From Agromyces marinus (lineage in GTDB: Bacteria > Actinomycetota > Actinomycetes > Actinomycetales > Microbacteriaceae), in NCBI RefSeq assembly GCF_021442325.1, contig NZ_CP087879.1, positions 2,728,001 to 2,792,000 of the forward strand: a stretch of DNA of 64,000 nucleotides. Direction: 5' to 3'. The notes beneath the pieces are model-generated. The model ran no database searches. It saw nothing but the letters and a program-made list of their open reading frames with translations, and was not told where the DNA came from. Shown in pieces: positions 57,149-64,000 of the stretch. Position 1 is the first letter of the stretch. The number at the start of each line of letters is the position of its first letter. A program made the position numbers and the translations under genes.

Positions 57149-59695
57149 TCAGCCGGCGAGCAACCCGTCGATGGAGCGGGTGCCGTAGGTCGCAGCCTCC
57201 GACTCGAGCGCGAGGCACGCTCCGGCCACGAAGTCCACGCACGGGAGGGCCCACCCACCCAGCCCGAGGAAGAAGTCGTCGGGGTCGACGCCGTACCCGC
57301 ACGTGGTCGGGTCCCAATTCGTCTGGGCGCAGTCGGTGTCGACGTCCCTGAACAGCTGCTTCCATCTCGATTCCAGCGAGTCGCCCGCGGGAAGCACGGA
57401 CGGCAGGTACGCGAAGTCCCCGATCGTGTACGGATAGCCGGACTTGTCATCGTCGAGGCCGTAGACACCCCAGCCGGTGCACGCTTCCGGGCTCTCGCAC
57501 CCCACGGTCAGGGTGGGTGTGAGGGCCTGCCAGAGGAAGACCGAGTACGCACGGTCGGCGGCGACCACGGACTGGTGCCATCCAGGCGCGGTGCTGTCGA
57601 GGATGACCCATTCCTCATCGGCGTACAGCCCGCCGACCGTTGCGAGCAGCCCGTAGTCGGTGACCACCGTCGTCACGCCGGACACCAGACCGGCCTGGGC
57701 CTGCTGCGTCCAGTTCGACACGTAGGTCGGCGTGCCGGCCCCGAACATCTCGTCGTACGTGCCCGACGCATTCGTCGAGGATCCGAGGCTCCCCGCGAAG
57801 GACACGGCCACGTCGATCCCGCCGGCGAGGATCTGCCACTCGGGGTCGGCCGCGTTGGCCACCGCCACGACGGTGCCGGCCAGCGCGGAGACGACCGACG
57901 AGATGACGTTCGGGGGTGTGTCGTTGGGCTTCTCGTAGTGCAGGTACGCGAACGTGCTGTTCTCGTTCCGCGCCTGCCCGATGTCCCCGACCAGTGCCGA
58001 CTGCGCGTTCATCGCCTTCTTCACCCAGATCGCCCACCCGAGTTCGGTGACGACCTGGGTCCGGACGGCATCCCAGGTCTTCTTCGAGACTCCCTTCGCC
58101 GGCGGGAGCTTCTCGAGGTCCGACATCCAGGGCTCGAGGTAGTCGGAGGCGTCGACGTCGTAGTGCGACCTGATGTCGTCGGTGCAGTAGGCCGAGTCCG
58201 CCGCGGGGCAGGTGATCGTCCGGCTCATCGAACTGTACGCCTTGAGCGCGCCGCCGGTGAAGGCCGGGAACTGCACGGACGGCGACACCCACGCACCGGC
58301 CTTCGCGTCGAACCGGTACGTCTGGATGCCGGTCGGCCCCCGGCCGATCAATTCGGCCCGTCCCGCCTTCGCGGAACCCGGTGACCCGATCGGCGCGAAC
58401 CCGTCGACATCCGCCGCCTGGATCGTGCCGTAGTACCGCGCATGGCGCCATCCGAGCGCGTCGGTGAACGCCGGACCGTCGACCCGCTGCTCGGAGGTCC
58501 ACGTCGTCGAGGCCGACGGCGTCGTGCCCCACACCGTCATCCCGGTCGAGTCCCGGCCGAGGAACTCGTCTCGCCCGTCGCCGTCGACATCGGCTGCGTG
58601 GATCGTGGCGTACCGGTAGGCGGCATCCCAGCCCGCAGCATCGGAGAACGCCGAGATCGTGCCGATGTCCGCCCACTCGCCCGCGTCTTCCGCCCCGCCG
58701 GGATCGGTGAAGTCGAGCACCCGGATGCCGCCGCTGTCTCGCCCGTACACCTCGACATCACCGTCGCCGTCGATGTCGGCCGTGCCGATGGTCAGGTATC
58801 GGGACGGCTCCGACCACTGGTCGCCCGCGAACAGGCCCGCGCGGCCCTGGCGGATCCATCCACCGGATTCGAGCCCCCATACCTCCAGGCCGTTCGCCCC
58901 GCGCGCGAACACCTCGTCACGCCCGTCGCGGTCGAGATCGCCCGTGTGGATCGTGAGGTAGTGCTCGGGCTCGCGCCATTCATCGGCCGCGAAGGCGCCC
59001 GTCTCGACGACCTGCCACTCATCGCCCTCGAAGGAGGCGGTCACGAGTCCCGTCAGGCCGAATCCGATCAGTTCCGCGCTCCCGTCGCCGTCGACATCCC
59101 CGGGCTGGATCACCGGGTAGAACGCCGCAGTGTCGAGCGGGTCGTCGTCCGCGAAGGGCTGGTCGACGGCATCCACGCCGATCCATGATCTGCCGTTCCC
59201 GCCCAGCTCGGCGACGACGATGCCGCTCTCGGCCCGGGCGTACACCTCATCGCGCCCGTCGCGATCGAGGTCGGCCGCGCCGATCGTCTCGTAGCGGCGC
59301 TTGAGATCCCACCCGTTCTCATCGGTCCAGCCGAGCCCGCCGGCGACCACCATCGGGTGCCACTGACCGGCATCGAGGTCGAAGTCCCATGCCTCGAGCC
59401 CGAGGGACGACCTGCCGAGGAGCTCGGCACTCCCGTCTCCGTCGAGGTCCGCGGTCTGGATCGTGCCCCAGTCGGCCGGTTCGGACCACTGCCCGTCTCC
59501 CCACCCGGGCAGGGCGTAGGCCGGTGTCGTGAGCCGGCCGGCCGCGGGCGGACTGGGCGGCTTCCCCTTGGTGCCGCCGCGATCCATCCCAGCGGCTCCC
59601 TGGGCTGGCGCCGCCTGCGCCGGGACGACCGAGCCGGCCATGCCCAGGGCGGTCAGGAGCGACGAGATCGTCAGAATGGCTATCGTCTTCGACAT
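57149..59695 (-). CDS. Secreted FG-GAP/VCBS seven-bladed propeller protein
   Basis: 848 residues from the ATG at 59695. A signal peptide (IAILTISSLLTALGMAG, cleavage after PAQA) directs export. Residues about 65-440 form seven repeats with Ca-binding DxDxDG loops: TADLDGDGSAELL, AADLDRDGRDEVY, PGDVDGDGSAELI, TGDLDRDGRDEVF, TADIDGDGDVEVY, AADVDGDGRDEFL, and a seventh with a disrupted loop (AADVDGFAP). The remaining 400 residues (from about TITCPAADSAYC) are an unrecognised domain with Trp-rich helices and several cysteines, perhaps disulfides. No sortase motif is seen. A surface-binding or adhesion role is an inference. Confidence 0.85.
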   Translation of the reverse strand: MSKTIAILTISSLLTALGMAGSVVPAQAAPAQGAAGMDRGGTKGKPPSPPAAGRLTTPAYALPGWGDGQWSEPADWGTIQTADLDGDGSAELLGRSSLGLEAWDFDLDAGQWHPMVVAGGLGWTDENGWDLKRRYETIGAADLDRDGRDEVYARAESGIVVAELGGNGRSWIGVDAVDQPFADDDPLDTAAFYPVIQPGDVDGDGSAELIGFGLTGLVTASFEGDEWQVVETGAFAADEWREPEHYLTIHTGDLDRDGRDEVFARGANGLEVWGLESGGWIRQGRAGLFAGDQWSEPSRYLTIGTADIDGDGDVEVYGRDSGGIRVLDFTDPGGAEDAGEWADIGTISAFSDAAGWDAAYRYATIHAADVDGDGRDEFLGRDSTGMTVWGTTPSASTTWTSEQRVDGPAFTDALGWRHARYYGTIQAADVDGFAPIGSPGSAKAGRAELIGRGPTGIQTYRFDAKAGAWVSPSVQFPAFTGGALKAYSSMSRTITCPAADSAYCTDDIRSHYDVDASDYLEPWMSDLEKLPPAKGVSKKTWDAVRTQVVTELGWAIWVKKAMNAQSALVGDIGQARNENSTFAYLHYEKPNDTPPNVISSVVSALAGTVVAVANAADPEWQILAGGIDVAVSFAGSLGSSTNASGTYDEMFGAGTPTYVSNWTQQAQAGLVSGVTTVVTDYGLLATVGGLYADEEWVILDSTAPGWHQSVVAADRAYSVFLWQALTPTLTVGCESPEACTGWGVYGLDDDKSGYPYTIGDFAYLPSVLPAGDSLESRWKQLFRDVDTDCAQTNWDPTTCGYGVDPDDFFLGLGGWALPCVDFVAGACLALESEAATYGTRSIDGLLAG

Positions 59696-59863
59696 CGAAT
59701 CACTGCCTCTCGCGGTTTCGCGGCATAGTGTTGCGCATCGGCCCACGGTCCACAACTGCGATCGTCCTCTCCGTTTTCGAGCGGACTGCGGTCGAGCGCC
59801 GCGCTGCGGCGGGGTGTGCGCAGAACGGCACCGGATGTCGGCCGCCTCCGCCAGAGTGGGTGT

Positions 59864-61960
59864 ATGCCCTCCCTCGACACCGCTCCAGAACTGCGCCCCG
59901 ACGCGCTCCGCGCGCTCCGCGACCTCGTCGGCCGCGACGACGCCGAGTTCCACGACGGCCAGTTCGAGGCGGTCGAGGCGCTCGTCGCCGGGCGCAACCG
60001 CGCACTCGTCGTGCAGCGCACCGGCTGGGGCAAATCGGCCGTCTACTTCGTCTCGACCCTGCTGTTGCGTCGACGCGGCGCCGGGCCGACCGTGCTCGTC
60101 TCACCCCTGCTCGCGCTCATGCGCGACCAGGTCGCCGCCGCGGCGCGCGCCGGCGTTCGGGCCGTCTCGATCAACTCCGCCAACGCGCACGAGTGGAGCG
60201 AGATCATGCAGCGCCTCGACGCCGATGAGGTCGACGTGCTCCTGGTCTCCCCCGAGCGGCTGAACAACCCGGCCTTCCGCGACGAGCAACTGCCCGCACT
60301 CGTGCGACGGCTCGGCATGCTCGTGATCGACGAGGCGCACTGCATCAGCGACTGGGGCCACGACTTCCGGCCCGACTACCGACGACTGCGCGACCTCATC
60401 GCCGAGATCCCCACCGACGTGCCCGTGCTCGCGACGACCGCGACCGCGAACAGCCGGGTCGTGGCCGACGTCGCCGAGCAGCTCGGCACCGACGTGCTGA
60501 CGATCCGAGGGCCGCTGGCCCGCTCCTCGCTCCGGCTCGGCGTGCTGCGGCTGCCGGATTCCGAGAGCCGCCTCGCGTGGATCGTCGAGCACCTGGGCGA
60601 CCTGCCGGGCTCCGGGATCATCTACGCGCTCACCGTGTCTGCGGCGACCGACACCGCACGCGTGCTCCGCGAACGCGGGTACGACGTGCGCGCGTACACG
60701 GGCCAGACCGACCCCGACGAGCGCGAGGAGTCGGAGGGCATGCTCAAGCGCAACGAACTCAAGGCGCTCGTGGCGACGAGCGCGCTCGGCATGGGCTTCG
60801 ACAAGCCCGATCTCGGGTTCGTGCTGCACCTGGGCGCACCGTCCTCCCCGGTCGCGTACTACCAGCAGGTCGGCCGCGCCGGGCGCGCGACCGAGAACGC
60901 CGACGTGCTCCTGCTTCCCGGGCGGGAGGACCCGGCGATCTGGCACTACTTCGCGACCGCCTCGATGCCCGATGAAGAGCGTGCACGGCGCGTCATCGGC
61001 GAACTCTCGGACGTGCCGCTGTCGACCCCCGCGCTCGAGGCGCGCGTCGACATCCGCCGCACCCCGCTCGAGCTGCTGCTCAAGGTGCTCGACGTCGACG
61101 GTGCGGTGCGCCGCGAGCGCGGCGGTTGGGTCACCACGGGCGAACCGTGGTCGTACGACGCCGAGCGCTACCGCCGTATCGCCGAGGAGCGCGAGGCCGA
61201 GCAGCGGCACATGCTCGAGTACGAGCAGACCGACGGATGCCGCATGGCGTTCCTGCAGCGCTCCCTCGACGACGACACGGCCGCGCCGTGCGGTCGCTGC
61301 GACACGTGCGCGGGGGCGTGGTACCCGGGCGAGATCGGCGCCGAGGCGAGCGCCGCGGCATCCGCTGCCCTCGACCGGGTCGGCGTGCCGATCGAGCCGC
61401 GGAAGGCGTGGCCGACCGGGGCCGACCGTCTCGGCCTGCCCGTGAAGGGCCGGATCCCGGGCGACGAGCAGGCGGGCGAGGGGCGCGCGCTCGCGCGCCT
61501 CACCGACCTCGGCTGGGGGTCGACGCTGCGCGAGCTCTTCGCGCCGAACGCGCCGGACGCGCCGGTTCCGCCCGGAGTGCTCGACGCGTGCGTGCGCGTG
61601 CTCGCCGAGTGGGGGTGGGCCGAGCGGCCCGTCGCCGTGGCATCCGTTCCCTCGCGCTCGCGGCCGCAGCTCGTCGACTCGCTCGCGCGCGGGCTCGCGG
61701 GCGTCGGCCGGCTGCACTACCTCGGTGCGCTCGAGCCGGTCGACGGCGGCCCGACCGGTGCGCCGGGCGGCAACAGCGCGTTCCGGCTCGCGGGCGTGTG
61801 GAACCGCTTCTCGGCCGCCGGCCTCGACGTGCCCGCCGGCGGCGTGCTCCTCGTCGACGACCAGGCCGACAGCCGGTGGACCCTCACCGTCGCCGCACGC
61901 GAGCTGCGTCGAGCCGGCGCGAGCGACGTGCTCCCGTTCGTACTCGCGCTCCGCGGTTGA
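59864..61960 (+). CDS. RecQ-family helicase with phosphoribosyltransferase-like tail
   Basis: 698 residues from the ATG at 59864. SF2 motifs: VVQRTGWGKSAVYFVSTLLL (Walker A), MLVIDEAHCISDWGHDFRPD, VLATTATANSRVV, and HLGAPSSPVAYYQQVGRAGR. The zinc-site cysteines are in TDGCRM and CGRCDTC near residues 460-485. No HRDC domain follows; instead the C-terminal 45 residues carry GGVLLVDDQADSRWTLTVAA, which is the PRPP-loop pattern of phosphoribosyltransferases but with D-Q-x-D-S-R-W. Role: unwinding DNA in recombinational repair; the tail's role is unknown. Divergent from the FG-GAP gene. Confidence 0.9.
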   Translation: MPSLDTAPELRPDALRALRDLVGRDDAEFHDGQFEAVEALVAGRNRALVVQRTGWGKSAVYFVSTLLLRRRGAGPTVLVSPLLALMRDQVAAAARAGVRAVSINSANAHEWSEIMQRLDADEVDVLLVSPERLNNPAFRDEQLPALVRRLGMLVIDEAHCISDWGHDFRPDYRRLRDLIAEIPTDVPVLATTATANSRVVADVAEQLGTDVLTIRGPLARSSLRLGVLRLPDSESRLAWIVEHLGDLPGSGIIYALTVSAATDTARVLRERGYDVRAYTGQTDPDEREESEGMLKRNELKALVATSALGMGFDKPDLGFVLHLGAPSSPVAYYQQVGRAGRATENADVLLLPGREDPAIWHYFATASMPDEERARRVIGELSDVPLSTPALEARVDIRRTPLELLLKVLDVDGAVRRERGGWVTTGEPWSYDAERYRRIAEEREAEQRHMLEYEQTDGCRMAFLQRSLDDDTAAPCGRCDTCAGAWYPGEIGAEASAAASAALDRVGVPIEPRKAWPTGADRLGLPVKGRIPGDEQAGEGRALARLTDLGWGSTLRELFAPNAPDAPVPPGVLDACVRVLAEWGWAERPVAVASVPSRSRPQLVDSLARGLAGVGRLHYLGALEPVDGGPTGAPGGNSAFRLAGVWNRFSAAGLDVPAGGVLLVDDQADSRWTLTVAARELRRAGASDVLPFVLALRG

Positions 61961-62078
61961 GCCGGCCTTCGGGCTCCGGTTCGACCTTCGCTTCGACCTC
62001 CGCTTCGCGAGGCTCCTGAAACGAAGGACGGGCGCGCGTCGCGGCCCCGCGACCGCGACCGGCCGGGTCCGGCGCGCT

Positions 62079-64000
62079 CTACGCCGCCTGCTGCTTCGCG
62101 ACCAGCGTCAGCACGTCGTACGTCGCGACGAGTTCGTCGTCCTGGTTCCTCAGCACGGCATCCCAGCGCACCTCGCCGTACTCGTCGGTCTCGCGCGGAG
62201 TGATCTGCTTCGCGGTCAGCTCGACGCGGATCTCGTCGCCCGGCGAGACCGGCGTGATGAAGCGCAGGTTCTCGAGGCCGGAGTTCGCGAGCACCGGGCC
62301 GGGCGCGGCATCCACGAACAGCCCAGCGGCCCACGACACGAGCAGGTACCCGTGCGCGACCCGGCCCGGGAAGAACGGGTTCGCGGCGGCCGCCGCCTCG
62401 TCCATGTGCGCATAGAAGGTGTCGCCCGTGAAGTTCGCGAACGTCTCGATGTCCTCGAGCGTGACGGTGCGCGACGGCGACGCCACCTGGTCGCCGATGC
62501 GCAGCTCCGCGAGCGACTTGCGGAACGGATGCACGTCGCCCGACTCCGCGTACGGCCGGGCCGCAGCGCCCGAGTGCCACACACCCGTGAGCGCGGTCAG
62601 CATCGCGGGCGAGCCCTGCACGGCCGTGCGCTGCATGTGGTGCATCACCGAACGCATGCCGCCGAGCTCCTCGCCGCCGCCGGCGCGCCCCGGTCCCCCG
62701 TGCACGAGGTGCGGCACGGGCGAGCCGTGACCGGTCGAGGTCTTGGCGTCGTCGCGGTCGAGGAAGAGGAGGCGGCCGTTCATCGCGGCGATCCCGGACG
62801 CGAGTGCGACCGCGACGTCCGGATCGTGCGTGGCGACGCTCGTCACGAGCGAGCCGCCTCCGCGTGCGACGAGGTCGACCGCCTGGTCGAGCGAGCCGTA
62901 GCCGATGACGGATGCCACGGGGCCGAACGCCTCGACATCGTGCACCGCCTCGGCCGTGGCATCCGTGAACTTCAGCAGCACGGGCGAGACGAACGCGCCG
63001 TCGCCCGCATCACCCGTCGATCCGTCGGCGCGAACCACCTCCGGGCGCTCGGTCGAGCCGACGACGACCTCGCCGCCGGCGCCCTGGAGCCGCGCGACCT
63101 GCCGGAGCACCTCGTCGCGCTGCGCGAGCGAGGCGAGCGGGCCCATGGTCACGCCCTCGGCACGCGGGTCGCCGAGGACCACCTTCGCGGCGAGGCGGTC
63201 GCGGACGGCGTCGATGACGGCGTCGACGGATGCCTCGGGCACGATCGCCCGGCGGATCGCCGTGCACTTCTGGCCGGCCTTCGAGGTCATCTCGAGGACG
63301 AGCTGCGCGATGTACGCGTCGAACTCGGGCGTGCCGGGCACGGCGTCGGTGCCGAGCACCGACGCGTTGATCGAGTCGGTCTCGCTCGTGAACCGCACGC
63401 CGCCGGTCTGCACGCTCTCGTGCGAGCGCAGGCGCTCGGCGGTCGACGCCGACCCGGTGAAGCCGACGAGGTCGCCGAGCCGCAGGTGGTCGAACAGCCC
63501 GGGGATGCCGCCCGACACGAGTTGCAGCGAACCCGCGGGCAGCAGTCCCGACTCGACCAGGATCCGCACGAACGCCTCGGCGAGGTACCCGGTCGGCGTC
63601 GCGGGCTTGACCACGGTGGGCATGCCCGCGAGGAAGGCGGGCGCGAACTTCTCGAGCGAGCCCCACACCGGGAAGTTGAACGCGTTGATCTGCACGGCGA
63701 CACCGGGCAGCCGGGTCGAGACGTGCCGGCCGATGAACGAGCCGTCCTTCGAGAGCGGTTCGACGGGCCCGTCGATGACGACCTTGCCGTTGGGCAGTTC
63801 GCGGCGGCCCTTCGAGGAGTAGGTGAACAGCACGCCGATGCCGCCGTCGATGTCGATCCACGAGTCGCGCTTGGTCGCACCGGTGCGGGCCGACAGCTCG
63901 TACAGTTCGGCCTTGCGCTCGGTGAGCACGAGCGCCATCTGCTTGAGCAGCACGGCGCGCTGGTGGAAGGTCAGCTCGCCGAGGCTGCGCTGCCCGACGG
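62079..64000 (-). CDS. paaZ: Bifunctional PaaZ (ALDH / oxepin-CoA hydrolase), 5' end beyond window
   Basis: About 640 residues visible; the amino end lies past base 64000. The aldehyde dehydrogenase part (INAFNFPVWGSLEKFAPAFL, FTGSASTAERLRSHE, catalytic Cys in MTSKAGQKCTAIRRA) is followed by an R-specific enoyl-CoA hydratase (MaoC-like) domain with NFTGDTFYAHMDEAAAAANP and HGYLLVSWAAGL. PaaZ hydrolyses the oxepin-CoA ring and oxidises the resulting aldehyde, completing ring cleavage. It is separated from the paa core by about 8 kb but is on the same strand as paaABCDE. Confidence 0.95.
   Translation of the reverse strand, partial: VGQRSLGELTFHQRAVLLKQMALVLTERKAELYELSARTGATKRDSWIDIDGGIGVLFTYSSKGRRELPNGKVVIDGPVEPLSKDGSFIGRHVSTRLPGVAVQINAFNFPVWGSLEKFAPAFLAGMPTVVKPATPTGYLAEAFVRILVESGLLPAGSLQLVSGGIPGLFDHLRLGDLVGFTGSASTAERLRSHESVQTGGVRFTSETDSINASVLGTDAVPGTPEFDAYIAQLVLEMTSKAGQKCTAIRRAIVPEASVDAVIDAVRDRLAAKVVLGDPRAEGVTMGPLASLAQRDEVLRQVARLQGAGGEVVVGSTERPEVVRADGSTGDAGDGAFVSPVLLKFTDATAEAVHDVEAFGPVASVIGYGSLDQAVDLVARGGGSLVTSVATHDPDVAVALASGIAAMNGRLLFLDRDDAKTSTGHGSPVPHLVHGGPGRAGGGEELGGMRSVMHHMQRTAVQGSPAMLTALTGVWHSGAAARPYAESGDVHPFRKSLAELRIGDQVASPSRTVTLEDIETFANFTGDTFYAHMDEAAAAANPFFPGRVAHGYLLVSWAAGLFVDAAPGPVLANSGLENLRFITPVSPGDEIRVELTAKQITPRETDEYGEVRWDAVLRNQDDELVATYDVLTLVAKQQAA

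Noticed and set aside
61961-62078. tRNA or strong terminator between RecQ and paaZ
   Set aside because: GGTTCGA-like letters are present but no cloverleaf can be drawn, and the only stem has a two-base loop.

Overview
The window is high-GC DNA (third codon positions almost all G or C) with short intergenic gaps, many 4-bp ATGA/GTGA gene overlaps, GTG starts and leaderless-looking promoters. Together with an Mrp antiporter operon, F420-type luciferase-like oxidoreductases, a TM0106-type nuclease-helicase and a complete phenylacetate epoxidase cluster, this points to an actinobacterium, most likely of the Microbacteriaceae (an Agromyces or Microbacterium relative). That placement is inference from gene content and style; there is no rRNA gene here. 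I see no tRNA, CRISPR array, insertion sequence or prophage.

Left part (1-19.6 kb): housekeeping and accessory genes in short units. These are the end of an MFS transporter, a class V aminotransferase, a RibD-like reductase, a fatty acid desaturase, an AlkD-like repair protein, gap, a VanZ-like protein overlapping a GlxA/FtrA-type regulator, an extended SDR, small membrane proteins, a lipoprotein, a 5'-3' exonuclease, msrA, a FUSC transporter followed by an MBL hydrolase, a coupled YbdK ligase / TspO-like / hydrolase operon, an SDR and a membrane-anchored sulfite-oxidase-fold protein.

19.6-21.1 kb is the oddest stretch. About 1 kb of stacked tandem repeats of several kinds includes a 22-bp array that folds into UUCG-tetraloop hairpins. 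It leads into a small acidic protein built of 12 hexapeptide repeats, which overlaps by ATGA a ribbon-helix-helix / nucleotidyltransferase-like protein. I recognise no described system with this layout.

21-26 kb: an NCS1 permease, agmatine-deiminase and amidase operon, divergent from a TetR regulator across a perfect palindrome; probably uptake and breakdown of a guanidino or amide nitrogen compound. 26-40 kb: a large nuclease-helicase, glutaredoxin, two luciferase-like oxidoreductases, a baeRF11 protein, an FAD oxidase, a hexapeptide-repeat protein, a short P450, a lipoprotein FKBP prolyl isomerase, a methyltransferase and a rhodanese. 40.5-46.8 kb: mrpA(B)CDEFG with A and B fused.

46.8-54.2 kb: phenylacetate catabolism. 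paaA-B-C-D-E and a PaaG-like isomerase run leftward and paaI-paaK-paaR run rightward from one shared control region that holds a TetR-type operator. paaK makes phenylacetyl-CoA, paaABCDE epoxidises it, the isomerase forms the oxepin and paaZ (cut by the right edge, about 8 kb away) opens the ring; paaI hydrolyses stalled CoA esters. Between paaR and paaZ lie an unknown zinc-ribbon protein, a TetR/ABC exporter operon, a large secreted FG-GAP beta-propeller protein and a RecQ helicase with a phosphoribosyltransferase-like tail.
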